A model generated the notes under the pieces. The model did not search any database, was not told where the DNA came from, and was given only the letters and a program-made list of their open reading frames with translations. Shown piece by piece: positions 1-12,584 of a stretch of DNA of 64,000 nt (position 1 is its first letter; each line of letters starts with the position of its first letter). The DNA is from Punctularia strigosozonata HHB-11173 SS5. Lineage: Eukaryota; Basidiomycota; Agaricomycetes; Corticiales; Punctulariaceae. Location: positions 2,134,004-2,198,003 of the forward strand of contig NW_006767434.1 in assembly GCF_000264995.1 (NCBI RefSeq), given 5' to 3'. The position numbers and the translations under genes are program-made.

Positions 1-1682
1 TCGAGGGATATCCGCATGGTTGTTCGTGAGTGACACTAGCATATGACCGTACGAAATGCGAATTCACCTCGCGATCAGTTGACTGGCGCATTCTTCGTAG
101 GCGCACTGGTTTGGGGATTTCCGACAGCCTACGGAATCTTTTTGGTGTCGTACACGGAAGATCCACGCTTCCGGGACCAGAAACACGCGTCGTCGCTCTT
201 ACCCCTGATCGGTACATTATCGTCAGGTGAAGCTACAAGCGTTCTCAATTATACATTCGCTAATCCATCCCTCAGGCATCATATACTGTTCCGGGCCCAT
301 CATAAACCCTGGAATGGCGCGTTATCCTCAGCACCGTCGCTCCGCCTTGTGGACCGGGCTCGTATTCTGTTGGGCGAGCTTGTTTGGTGCTAGCTATGCA
401 ACGCGGGTAGGCCGTATCGAAATATTCCTTGCGATCTAGACCTTCCTAACTAATCGCCGCAGGTCGTGACGTTGGTAGCCTTGCAAGGCGTGCTGTATGC
501 CATTGGCGGAGGTGAGCTCCGCGACACGCCCGCTTTACATCCGCTTAAGTTCAGAACAGCACTACTATATGCACCGTGTATCTCTTACCTATCGGAATGG
601 TTTGTAAATAGAAGAGGGCTCGCTAACGGGATCATCTTTGCCGGTAAGTCCGATGAGAGATAGATCCATATTTTCACCCGCGTTAACGCCTCTTTCTTTC
701 CAGGGACCGCTCTGGGCGGGCTAATCCTACCCCTGATCATCCCCCCGCTTCTCCGGCAATTTGGCATTGCAACTTCGCTCCGCATTCTCTCCATTGCGAT
801 TGTGATCGTGTTGACTCCTTTGCTTCCGTTCATCAAACCGCGTCTTCCTGAGAACCGCGTCCGTGGCCCGGCGGCTCGCTCGATTGATCGATCGTGGTTG
901 AAGAATGACAGGTTCTGGCTCATGCTGCTCGCTAACACCATACAAGCGTTCGCTTATTTCGTGCCGATGACATGGCTGCCGAGTGAGTACATTGGGCAAC
1001 ACGATGTCCGTCAACTGACTCATCCAAAGCGTTCGCATCCGACCTACGCTTGGGCGACTCGTCCTCGGCCTTGTCGCTTGCGCTGTTGAATGGTGAGTCG
1101 ACGTTGATCTCACATTTACGGTGCTGAAATTGGTACCGTAAGGTTCTTCTGTGGTTGGGCGTATAGGAATAGGCGCCCTTTCCGACACAATGGACTCGTG
1201 GCTCCTAGCATTCGCCAATCTAACTTTCACTTCACTGGTGACCTTCGTTCTGTGGGGCGTGCTTGCGCACTCGCTACCCGGCCTCCTTGTTTTCAGTGTC
1301 GCCTACGGTACCATTGCGGGGGGCTGGTCCAGTACATGGTCCGGTTTCATCAGACCGTTGTGCAGTGAGGACTGCGATTGCCACTTCTCGCAATGCGCTT
1401 ACGCCTATTGCAGAGGACGACCCTACCTTGCACACCTCCATATTCGGTTTCCTGCAACTAACACGCGGCCTCGGCAACATCCTGTCCAACCCGATATCAA
1501 CTTCGATGTATAATGGCTCTTCTCGTCACCCGTCCACCCGTCCGAGGACGGGTTATACTGTTGGAGGCGGACGCTTCGAACAGATGATAATTTACGTTGG
1601 CACCTGCTTCGCCTGCGCTGCCCTCACATCATCTGTAGGGTGGCTGTCGGCTAAGTATCGTAGTAGGACACCCCAGTCGTGA
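1..1682 (+). CDS. MFS monocarboxylate-transporter-like permease (5' partial)
   Basis: Plasma-membrane transporter of the major facilitator superfamily, close to the fungal monocarboxylate (MCT/Mch) type; substrate unknown. The gene enters from the left edge: bases 1-25 end an exon, an intron GTGAGT...ATCAG (26-78) follows, and the join reads through into TM1 (LTGAFFVGALVWGFPTAYG). Further short introns join GTLSSG to IIYCSGPIINPGM, then VVTLVALQGVLYAIGG, then APCISYLSEWFVNRRGLANG, the typical MCT loop. Later helices include LGGLILPLIIPPLL, FWLMLLANTIQAFAYF and VVGRIGIGALSD. A cytosolic-loop-like stretch (ENRVRGPAARSIDRSWLKN) separates the two six-helix halves. The stop is TGA at 1680-1682. 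It stands head-to-tail with the amino-acid permease. The family is secure; the start lies outside the window. Confidence 0.85.
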
Positions 1683-1893
1683 CTCTTCGAGCGGCATATG
1701 ATTAGTATCAATTCTATGTTGCTACGATGCGATTCACCACGGCCACCGCACGATCGATGGATAGCACAATCGCGTGACGAGGAACTTGAATGGCAGGTGT
1801 CGCGTCGCGTCGCATGATTAGACGTCAGATACACTCTTAGAGTTCGAAACGTGTTTCTTACGTCACCGAACCCTCCTTAATAAGTTTACGACG

Positions 1894-4561
1894 ATGCATA
1901 ACGGGCTATCGCCCGCAGATGAAGATCTCGAGTCCCAGGGCCTTCCACTACCATTCGCCGTGCCATACATCGCCATTCAACCCTCAAGTTCTCGTCCTGG
2001 TTACAGCCATGACCCGCCGTCCTTCCAGTCCTCCCAATTCGACATCGTCCTCCGCAGGCAACGCACACGACCGAGGGAAGGCGGTGGAGTCAAAGTGACG
2101 GGGGTACCTTCGCGGTTTTTGAATTTATCAAACGCCTTCGAGTTCGCCGGATGGGGGACGGTTTCTCACGTGGTCCTCAGTCAAGACGACTTGGATGCGG
2201 GTGAACGCGCGATCAAGGCGGCTTCGGACGCGAGGACGTTAGGTCAATTCACCGCCAGTGCTCTTGCGGGGAATGCAATCCTTGGCAGCGTCTTCTACGC
2301 TCTGCCTGCTGTTGTCGCGGTGGCCAGCGTCTAGTGAGTCCGCCCTCTGCGCGTCTCAACCCCTGCTGTCCAGCTGATCGTGTACAGTTCTCCCATTTCC
2401 CTTTTCGTGGCAACCCTCATCATATTCCTTTGGCGGCCTATCATGGAAGAGTTGGCCGCAGCCCTTCCTATCAGCGGAGCCCCTTATAGCTACCTGTGGG
2501 TTCGAACCCTTGCTACCACATGATCCCGCATGTTCATTCCCAATTTGTTCAGATTACACATATCGTCAAAGACAGTGGCACTTGTAGGCGCTACCCTGCT
2601 GCTATTGGATTTTGCAGCGACATCGGTGGTGTCCGCGGCGACAGCTATCACCTATGTAGCTGGAGAAGTCACGCTTCCATTCCCGGTCTTCGCGGGAACG
2701 GCTCTCATTCTGGTGTTCTTCCTCGCGGTCAGCATGAGCGGCCTCAAAGACAGTGCACGGCTAGCACTGTCTCTCCTTGCATTTCACGTATGGTCAGACT
2801 TTTGGGAAGCGTTTTGCTGGATTAACGCAGTCGGCAGATCGTGGCCATGTTAGTCCTGATGTTGGCCTCTGTCGTGACCTGGGCTCAACGAGGGAATTCT
2901 CAGCTGCACGAGAATTGGCAGGAAGGAAAACGCTCACAAGGTGCAACGGCGGGAGCGATACTTCACCAGATATTCAATGGCGTATGCATCGGCATGCTGG
3001 GATTAACGGGATTCGAATGTAAGCACGATTTTGCTTGTCATGGCATGTCACTGACGGGCAGGATGAAGGCATTCCGTCCTACGTTGCCAACATAAAGCCT
3101 GGACGTTACTCGCTTGTCCTTCGCAATCTTCATTATGGTTGCATCGTCCTGAATGGTCTCATTATGCTCCTCGTCCTGGCACTTGTTCCTCTTGAGACCG
3201 TCCTCAGCGGCGCGAATATACTCAGCGTTCTTGCAGAGCTGGTATGCATGGAGTTCTTTGCTTACGGCACCTACTCATGATAATACATTCAAGGCACTGG
3301 GTAGATGGCTTCGCATTTGGATTGTTGTGGACGCTGTCATCGTGCTTTCTGGCGGTGTTCTGACAGGTGAGGACCCATGTTCTGTAGGAGGTAGCCGTCT
3401 GACTTCATCCCAAAGGTATTCTCAGTGCCTGTGAGTTGCTCCAGCGCCTGGCGCATGATCGCGTTATACCTCGGTATTTCCTGTCCAAACTCCCAACCCA
3501 GGCACCATACGTCACAATCCTCAGCTTTGGCGTATTCTGCGGCATATTATATGCGTCGTCCGGAGCCAGCCTGCAAGTAGTGTCAAAGATGTAGGTTCGA
3601 TCACCACTACGCCCGTTGATCGAGCTGACAGTGGGCCGTCAGGTTCTCATTAGTGTGGTTGACAGTCATGGCGTTATTTCCCTTTTCCGATCTCCTCCTC
3701 AAGTTCAATCGCGGTCGATTGCCACGAGACCGTCGTGCTTCATTCATCACAGTCTTAGCCGCTCTGGCCGTAGTGATGTCCGTCATCGGAGGCAACATTG
3801 CCATCGATCCCTCTATCGCTGGGTGCGTTGCGTATTTCCGCATGATCAGTATTTTATTGAATTGTGTCCCAGATACTTTTCTGCATACGTGATTGTGCTA
3901 TTGTCCATATTTGCGCTTACCCAACGGAAGGGCCGATTCCTACTCGGGGTGTTGAGTGCCTACGATCTGGTACCTATACTTCACAGGTCACCTATAGTAA
4001 GGCGATGGAGCGATCGGACTATTGCATGGATAGCTCGCTTGAGACGGCAGCCGCTCTGTTTACTTACCAAAACAGATGAAGTAAGGCTCTCGGCATTGGC
4101 ATTGGAAAAGAACCATAGCTCATACGCTGTTATCACCTAAGATCAATCACCTCGTACGAATGGTGCTTTATGTTCGCAGGAACGAAGAAACGTCCTGTCT
4201 GAAGCTTGTTCATTTTTACGGCGACGTTGGCATTCCTTCCGAAATGGAAGCGAACTGGAAGAGTATGTCTTTGTACCATATGGCAAGCGGGACTTTAACT
4301 TGTTCTTCCGCCAGTTCTCGACGAAGCCTTCCCTGAAATAACGATTGATCTGGTTCGTCGGTCCATGATCATGTGTCTTCACCACGTTCATACCCCGCCC
4401 CCCCCGGACAGGTCCTTGTTAAGCGACCATTTACACCCCGAAACGTGGCAGCTTTGGCTCATCACTTGCAAATACCTGCATCTCTCATGTTCATGAGCTG
4501 TCCGGGGTTGAACTTCGCATATCACGTCTCTGATTTTGGAACACGCATTATTGGTCTATAG
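1894..4561 (+). CDS. APC-superfamily amino-acid permease
   Basis: Membrane permease of the amino acid-polyamine-organocation superfamily, of the large fungal type with a long cytosolic C-terminus. ATG at 1894 opens a hydrophilic N-terminal domain of about 80 residues before the first helix. Membrane segments are spread over many short exons: ILGSVFYALPAVVAVASV, SLFVATLIIFLWRP, TVALVGATLLLLDFAATSVV, AGTALILVFFLAVSMSGLKD, MLVLMLASVVTWAQ, GLIMLLVLALVPLETVLSGA and WIVVDAVIVLSGGVLTG. The C-terminal exons encode VLYVRRNEETSCLKLVHFYG, ILDEAFPEITIDL and, after an intron ending ACAG at about 4411, SLMFMSCPGLNF and a final GTRIIGL. That soluble tail is characteristic of this fungal subfamily. Substrate cannot be read from the sequence. 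Exon junctions in 2330-4400 are approximate. Confidence 0.82.
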
Positions 4562-4710
4562 GAACACGGCGTTGCAATGGATGCTTCCAAGGAATAATCA
4601 CCTTCCTCATATGACGGGTTTCGGTATAATCGGGTGGATCGCTATCTTTATGTTATATGTTATATTGAGCCCGCCTACGCCTGCTTCATGAGGCACACAG
4701 AGTGGTGTAT

Positions 4711-7700
4711 TCACTTGTTGAGCCTCCATATGCCGTCCTTTGCGATAACTAGCCCTTCGCTTCTTGCTGCCTCCATGAATGTCGCGAGCTGGTCCGGGCT
4801 TCGATCGTATCCAGGCGCGGCGAACTTCAGCATGGTCTGAATACGATCCAGACCGAGACCACCGAGATTCGTGAGCATGCCTTCGATGAACTGGGCATGG
4901 GATAGCAAACATCAACTCAGGGATACTGTCGGGGACAATCCATCCGTCGTACCTTCCAATAGACTCGCATTTGCTCCGCCTGCTGCTGCTGCACGGACGC
5001 CACCGGTGCAACTTCTTCCGCCGGTTTGCCTAGATCACACATACACATGAATAACCGAAACAACCGCGCTGCCGCGAAGTACCCACCAGGGCCAGACGCT
5101 CCTCTACCGAATCTTCGGCTGGAACCCGCGGGTTCAGCGACCTCGAGCAGTCGATAGGTTGTCTCGCCATCTTCCGCCAGGACACCAAGGTCCTCCCATG
5201 TAATCAGCGCCTTGAGAACCACCGTCCGGTCGACCGAGCCCAGAATCTTCACAAGATCGTCGATGTCCCATACAGCTGTGAAGACGATGCCATTAGCTGA
5301 TCATCGCGGTGGAGGAAACAGGCCGAGCCCACGTTTCTCGCTAAAATGTTCGATGAGCGCGGCCTCCAGGGGCGTGACCTCGGCGTTGACAGTACGATCT
5401 TCCAGCTGCAATTCCAAATCGACGGTGCCCAGGTGAGGAAGCCAGCGGAGTTTCTTATCCGGCTTGAAGGTCGTGAACTGTTTCGTGTATTCCTGCTGAA
5501 TACTATACGATCCCATCAGCAGCCGACCCACAAGCTCACATACGGCAATTTCATACCTTTGTAATTGTGACGGTAGATTGAGACCGCTCGATTGGAGTGC
5601 GGGCCAGAAATGCTGTGAAAGGATTGTGGGATGCAATACAGACTGGCAGTCTTGAGCTGAGCGGGTGTTATCGGAGAGAGAGAATTGCCGCGTACGCTGT
5701 TCTGAGCTTGAATGTGTTCGTCCGTTCTTCGCGAATCGGTCATGTCTTTCAGCATAACTTCACACACTTGAAGCGGTGCTTCACCAAACCGGACTTTCAA
5801 GAGTTCGATGTTCCGCCGCTGCAGCAAAGTAAATCGGCACTAATCCTAGTCTATGAATCATGGAGACCGACCTCATTAACGAAGTTACCATCCTTGATGT
5901 TCAGCAGCCGCTGTGCAAGTAGAATCTGCAACTCCTTCACGAACAAATCGTGAGAAGGATAGATGCTGACGAGTGTGCTGATAATATCGCTTGGCTTATT
6001 GGCGCGGAAGTCTGCTCAGGGGTAGAACATAGTAAACTGTGAGCCTATGTCCAACTAGGCCTAGATGCAGCATACCCGGTCCGGCGTCGATAGGGTCTGG
6101 CTCCCAGTTGGGGTCGGTGTAATCCTCCGCAACAGCCTGTTGCAGGGGTCCCGGAGGCTCATCGGAGTCCACAAGCGAATCACCGCTCGAGTCGTCGCCC
6201 ACAAGGCTGGCCACGATACACCGTATAGTGTCGGGACGTTCCCGCAGGTATCGTCTAATCGGGTCCGCTACCTTGAATAGGAGGACTCCAGGCGGGTCGA
6301 TGATCCGGAGGCAGCGTATGGTGGATACATATTGCGTTAGTATGTCTCGGGTGTCGGCTCCTGGGTGCAAGAGTCGCTTCTTATTCCTGTACATAGGGCC
6401 AAACAGCGGACAGATACCCGAGAACAGCCGAGCGCATTTCCATCATTGAGCATAATGAATAATCTTTATGTAAAGATGCAGGGACGAACGCTTTCCGGAG
6501 AGCTTGGACAAGTTGGGCACGCTGATCCACACGCAGCAGGCATTCCTACCGGCCATCGCGGGATATATCGACGAGTCAGAACAATGCAGAATAAGGGGAC
6601 AGGAGTGCCATACCTTGAGATCGCCCAGCGCGGGCACCGAATCCGGATAGTCCACGATGATGTCGAAGATTTCACTTGTTCTAAAAAAGAACCATACTCG
6701 GCCTCAATAACAACGTATGCGAAAGATTAGTTGCGCAGACCAATCTCACCTCAAATCGCAGAGTACCTTACACGCGTGAAAGTCGAAACGAGAGCCCACG
6801 CCCTGCAGCATAGTACGCGCTTCTTCCACTAAGTAATTAAGCCATAATTGTCAGCGTCCTTCGCACAGGAAGAGTCACGAAGCCCGAAAAGGGCCAATGG
6901 CGGAGATGAGTGAACTCACTAGTCTTCGCGCCGCGGGCATAAGGCTTGAGCATCCAACTAACGACATCACGAGCCATCCAGGATCTAACCATAGGAAGCA
7001 TCGCCTCGTCCCATTTCCCAGCGCACATCTCTGTCACCTTGGTCTCAATGTACTCATAGCACACACTGGCGATGAGCATTTCATATCTGTCAACGAGGCC
7101 GAGTGTTTCGAATGATGACCATAAGTTCGGATCTTGAACCTCGGCCGGCATGCCCTCCGTCGTGGGTGGCAGTATGGTCCATGCGATAAGCTCTTTGAAA
7201 CCCTTTGCGAACTCGGCCGGAAGACGAGAGTGCACTTGGGCTTGAAACGTGTTCGTATAAACTACACTAAGGCCCAATCTGCGCCAGCGAAGCTTTCGGT
7301 CAGTAGTTCTAGTGGGTGAGCGCTAAGCGTACTCATGCATAGGCGCCCATAGCTGGTAAATATCAGCGAGCCTTCGTATGAGGAGAGCTATATGCCGGAT
7401 GCCAGTAGATGTCTGTGTTGCCTATATGCATCAATGTGAGCTAGCGAGATACAAGAAATGCTAGCAAGCGGCTCACTTGCCATTCCGACATGTAATGAGC
7501 GATTATGTCCGAGAGTCCTTCGCAGGCGTATCGTACGTCCGCTGCATAAATAGATGTAAGAACGTGATCGCAGGCGAACGACAGCATACAAACTCCGGAA
7601 CAAATCGCTCAAAGTCGATAGGACCCTGGCCTCACTTAACACCTTGAACGCTTGTTGGACCGTCTGTGCAGAACCTAGGCTGAGCTACACCAATTCCCGA

Positions 7701-8047
7701 AGCCTTCAACAATATAACATGCCTGATTGAACACGGCCTTTGGAGGCGGGGTTTCCGACCATTGTGTCATAGAGATAGGCTTGAGGTATCTCCTTCCTAC
7801 TTCCATGGCCTAGCACATCCCCAACATGAGTGAGCGTGTGAGACATCTCAACATGGAAAGTGGCAGGAACCTCGCTGACGGACATGAGGCCACTAATTCC
7901 TGGCTGATCACGATTGAGACGAGCGAAAGCTTCCTGCCATTTCGCGTTGACCAGATCGCGTAGAATATCCGAGCCAAGCGACATGGTAGGGGTGTTCATG
8001 CTGGATCCCGGCAATACGTTCATAGGGGTTGCGTCAAGGTTAGCCAT
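4711..8047 (-). CDS. APC2: Anaphase-promoting complex subunit 2 (cullin-like)
   Basis: Cullin-family scaffold of the APC/C ubiquitin ligase that drives anaphase and mitotic exit; with the RING subunit Apc11 it forms the catalytic core in the nucleus. ATG at 8047 (MANLDATPMNVLPG). Diagnostic pieces in order: NIELLKVRFGEAPLQVCEVM then LKDMTDSRR near 5750-5827; the cullin-homology segment with ILSQHFWPALQSSGLNLP, KKLRWLPHLGTVDLELQLED and ALIEHFSEK near 5340-5640; VVLKALITWEDLGVLAEDG near 5200; and a C-terminal winged helix (FIEGMLTNLGGLGLDRIQTM) ending GIWRLNK at the stop 4711-4713. Many small introns separate these, and the middle third (about 5990-7640) is the least certain. It is divergent from AMP deaminase with a shared upstream region of about 210 bp. 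Confidence 0.86.
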
Positions 8048-8257
8048 ATAAGTCGTCGCACTTTCTCTTGCGCTAGCATGAAGCAGAGATGAGGCGGAGG
8101 TGCACCGTCCGTAAGTTATGGAAATCCGGGGAGACAGGACACGGTGATCTAACCATTCATTGACTCCTCACGTGAATATCATGTGCTCATTGCCTCTCGA
8201 CTTTTTGTAGCCCCCTATTCCTGGACAGCGCCATTGACTTTGATTTAACCTTCGGTT
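8048..8257. promoter_or_regulatory. Shared APC2 / AMP deaminase upstream region
   Basis: The two genes are divergent with start codons 210 bp apart, so both promoters must lie here or run into each other's 5' ends. I see no clear TATA box or ACGCGT cell-cycle box. This is inference from layout only. Confidence 0.4.
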
Positions 8258-11200
8258 ATGTCTTCCTCTATGGCTGCTCCGATTAGCAATGTCATACAGA
8301 AAGACGATACGGGCTCGTCGCTTGCACCCGGACAACGCTCCTTGGATCCGAGCCCCTCGTCAGGCGAACTGAGCCCGCCGATCTCCATCCCAGAGTCAAG
8401 CGGCGGTTTTTTCGGGTACACTGAGGAACGGCACCACCACCATGTACGATGCCCATATTGCCTGACCTGTCCTGCGTGCTCTTTACGCGATGCCGCAGAC
8501 GGAAGAGAAAATGCTAGCCCAAAGGAGAACATCCGACGCCGGGTTGAGACCGGGGTCGGTCTCCAAACCGCAATCGATCTATGGATCTCCCCCTAGCTCT
8601 ACGGACATGAATATGCCTGGTGTTCCTGGAAGCTTTCAACTACCACCCGTGTTCGAACCTGACGTGTTATCGAAGTCGAGCGTTGGTGTCCACCATCCCC
8701 AAGACGTGGCGCCTCTTCCAGAGGCGCATGCTCCGCCTATGGCTTATGGTAGCGAGATTATATCGGTTCATATGGGCCCATGTGAAACTGATCACGTCTA
8801 CAGATGCGGCATCAGCGCATGAGCTTCCTCGCATCTTCGACAGTTTGATAAAATGCCTGCAGCTACGGGACAAATACATGCTTAAGTCCTGCCAGCGCCT
8901 CGGCGACAATCCCAAAGACCATGACGGTCACTTCACCGGCCTACCAAAAGATCTTGCTGATGTCTCCGGCGTGAGGCCTGACGTAGTCCTGCCCACGGAC
9001 CCAGGTACATCGGTTTCCAGTCCGTACAAACCCTGGACGATCTACCCCAAACCGCCTCCGCCGCACTGGCACTGGACAGATAAGACCAAACCAGTACCTC
9101 AGCCATCGGGATCTACTGCTCCTCAGGATGACACGGAAGAGTTTGACTTCAGCAAGTGTATCATCCCCGAGGCTGATGATCAGCTGGTGTTCGCCCTGGA
9201 TGAGAAGGGCGTGTACCAGGTATATGACTCGTTAAAAGGTTCGTTTCCCTGGAGAACAGACTCTACGCGGGTTGACGATGAGTATCACTGTTAGCCGCGA
9301 ACAAGGAACCGATCTTCGATATTCCCAATTTGCGAGAGTACTTCATGGACCTCGACTACGTTTGCAGCGTCATCGCCGACGGTCCCACAAAGAGCTTTGC
9401 CTTCCGCAGGCTGAAATACCTTGCAAGCAAGTTCACTATGTACAGCCTGCTCAAGGAGTTCGACGAGATGAGCGATATGAAGCGTGTCCCGCACCGGTAT
9501 GAATAGGTGGACACGTTCGTGGCATGTGCTAATCTTGCTATGTTCAGTGACTTTTACAACGTCCGCAAGGTCGACACGCACGTTCACCACTCTTCGTGCA
9601 TGAACCAAAAACATTTACTGCGTTTCATCAAATCGAAGATGAAACGCAGTCCTCATGCAAGTATCATCCCCGATATGATAATGACGACTTCTCAACGGTA
9701 CGACAGGATGTAGTGATATTCCGTGACAACAAGGAGCTCACCCTCGAGCAAGTTTTCCAATCCCTCAACCTCACTGCCTATGACCTATCTGTGGACACCC
9801 TCGACATGCACGCACACCAGGATTCGTTCCACCGGTTCGACAAGTTCAACCTGAAGTACAACCCCATCGGCGAGTCGAGGTTGCGGGAGATTTTCCTGAA
9901 GACCGACAATTTCATCCATGGAAGGTATCTGGCGGAGCTGACGAAGGGTGAGCTGCCAATCGTGCATGCGTATGCAAGTCTTGATGAGCATGTTCAGAGG
10001 TGATGACCGACCTAGAGCAGAGCAAGTATCAGGTAGAACTGATTCCTCTCTCGATTCCCTCCACGAGAGGTTTAATTGTCCATGTCTAGAACTGCGAGTG
10101 GCGGATAAGCATCTATGGTCGGTCCGAGAAGGAGTGGGACAAACTCGCGAAGTGGATCATCAACCATAAACTGTACTCTCACAACGTCCGGTGGTTAATC
10201 CAGGTGCCTCGCCTGTATAGCGTCTACAAGGAAAATGGATCGGTCGAGACTTTCGAGGATATCGTTCGGAGTATGACCCCACTTTCACCTGTATGGGTTT
10301 TGGTAACTCTGGATCTTCCATAGACGTCTTCAAGCCCCTCTTCGAAGTGACCAAAGACCCCTCCTCGCACCCAGAACTACACGTATTTTTGCAGCGTGTT
10401 GTTGGATTCGACACTGTGGACGACGAATCAAAAACAGAAAGGCGCATCCACAAGAAGTTCCCGTATCCGCATCTATGGAACACCAGCCAGTCGCCGCCAT
10501 ACTCGTACTGGGTGTACTACATGTACGCCAACATGGCGTCGCTCAACAACTGGCGGCAAAAGCGGGGCTTTAGTAAGATCCTCCTCCAACTCCGTAAACC
10601 CATATACTGATAATACTTCATCAGATACGTTCGTCTTTAGACCCCACTCGGGCGAAGCCGGCGACCCGGACCACCTTACATCTGCCTTCCTCACAGCGCA
10701 CTCGATCTCGCACGGCATACTCCTGCGCAAGGTGCCCGTGCTCCAGTACCTCTTCTACCTCAAGCAGATCGGGCTTGCGATGTCCCCGCTCAGCAACAAC
10801 GCGCTGTTCTTGACGTACGAGCGGAATCCGTTCCCCGACTTCTTCAAGGTCGGGCTGAACGTCAGTTTGAGTACGGATGACCCGCTGCAGTTCCATTTCA
10901 CCAAAGTACGGGTCACGTTCGAATGCACCCTCGTATGACGCGAGCACTGACCCTTCCATTTTACGTAGGAACCGCTGCTGGAAGAGTACAGCGTCGCCAC
11001 ACACGTGAGCATCGCCGCTCCTTGCACACTCTCACGGACGCTTGCCCACAATTGTCCTCGATATAGATCTATAAACTCCCTCAGAGTTCTCTGGCCGAGC
11101 TGGTTCGCAACTCCGTGATCCAGAGCGGATTCGAGATGGAGATCAAGCGCCATTGGCTCGGCCAAGATTGGTATTTGCCAGGCGCGGCGGGGAACGATAT

Positions 11201-11599
11201 CCACAAGGTATGTACAGCAGCTATTTATGCCTGCTGCGACTGCTTTGTTTTGCTGGATACCAGGCGCCACACTTCCATTATCGAACGTGCCCTGGACCAG
11301 CGCCCTTGAATTCTCGTTTTCGTGGCCATCGTCGCCGAGCGCTCGTGTTCCATGACATTATGCAGATCACGCGGCACTCAGGGGTGTTCGGGACTGCATC
11401 TTGCGCTCGCACTGCCCATATCCGTCGCAGTTGCTATATCTTGCGATGTTATTGTTCGGCTGGTTTGGCTGTGTGCGACGACTCGCTGACCCCGTTCCAT
11501 TCGCAGACGAACGTACCCGACATTAGGCTGGCGTATAGGCACCAGACGCTCGCGGAGGAGCTCAAAATGATCCACGGCGGCCCTGTGCCTCACCCTTGA
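8258..11599 (+). CDS. AMP deaminase
   Basis: Cytosolic zinc enzyme that converts AMP to IMP, steering purine nucleotides and energy charge. ATG at 8258 starts a poorly conserved, probably regulatory N-terminus; introns at 8444-8498 and 8749-8803 keep phase and lead into [20 protein letters not shown] and [11 protein letters not shown]. The catalytic domain follows: [20 protein letters not shown] (HxH zinc ligands), [76 protein letters not shown], then [38 protein letters not shown] and [16 protein letters not shown] (active-site Asp pair). The C-terminus reads [20 protein letters not shown], stop 11597-11599. Identification is secure; the N-terminal exons are inferred from phase. Confidence 0.93.
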
Positions 11600-12584
11600 G
11601 CGGATCGACCATCATGAACCCCACAAAAACATTCATATGCAAAGCCCTATGTCTGAGATCCACGGTTTAGAAATGCTCAGTGCCGTCTAGGTGACATGGA
11701 ACCACACTACGCCCCATTATTATGCAGTGCAGTGCATTGAATTTGATTGCTATGTAATACGTAAATGATCCGCCGCTATGCGTATAGTTCAGGGTGGTGC
11801 GCAGACTGTCTACTGTTGCACCGCGCGCAGACCAATGGTATTGACGGGCATCTCGTTGACATCGTTGGCTTAACGGCCGGTGAGCCGGGTTAGGAAAGGT
11901 TACTGCTTGTAATTCGATGAGTGAATGGCTTTCCTCCGCGAGGGGAGAGGATTTCGTGCGGCAGACGCAAACGATGGTCGATGATTGGTGGCTTCTGGCT
12001 ATCGCAACTATGAGATGCCGTCGACAGGAAGCCATCGTCCGCGCCGAACGAGCGACTTGTTGTCCGTGGAGGTCGGGGAACCGGGACCGGCCATCAAGCC
12101 GGTGACCTCGCCACTTCCCACGACTCTGGCATCCTGTCCTCGGCGATGGGCTTGACGGCGCCTCGGTGAACAGCTCGCTGCTTCAAGCACTGAACGTTGT
12201 GCCCAGCATCCGGATCCTACACAATAACGCAAACTCTGGTTGCACCGCATATGTTCGCGGTACAAGGCAACCAACCAGTGGGACGACAGCCGACCAATGG
12301 GGGGCTCTCCAGCAGAGTTTAGAGCTGCGACATGCCTGATTTGATTCGAAGAGCCGGCGACGCCGATTGACGCCCATGCCACATCCGTCCACGGTCCCAA
12401 GGACCGTCGAAGAGCCGGCGCGTTCCCTGGAGCCCTCGAAGCGGCTGATCGCTTGTCCAAGTCCAATGCATCCTCCTCTTTGGGATATATAGCCTGCCCC
12501 TTCTGCGTCGGCCTGTGCCATTCCCGCTCGCCATACCCACTCCGAACTCGTCCGTCACTCGTCCTTTGCTCGACACGCTCAACC
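11600..12584. other. Intergenic region, AMP deaminase to DUF2235 gene
   Basis: About 985 bp without a gene I can support. It should hold the AMP deaminase 3' end and the promoter of the DUF2235 gene. The 192-codon minus-strand open frame at 12008-12586 has no similarity I recognise and spans the expected promoter, so I treat it as chance. Confidence 0.5.

Noticed and set aside
2495-2515. GGGTTCGAACCC resembling a tRNA T-arm
   Set aside because: Lies at an intron start in the amino-acid permease; no acceptor stem, anticodon arm or CCA-end partner nearby.
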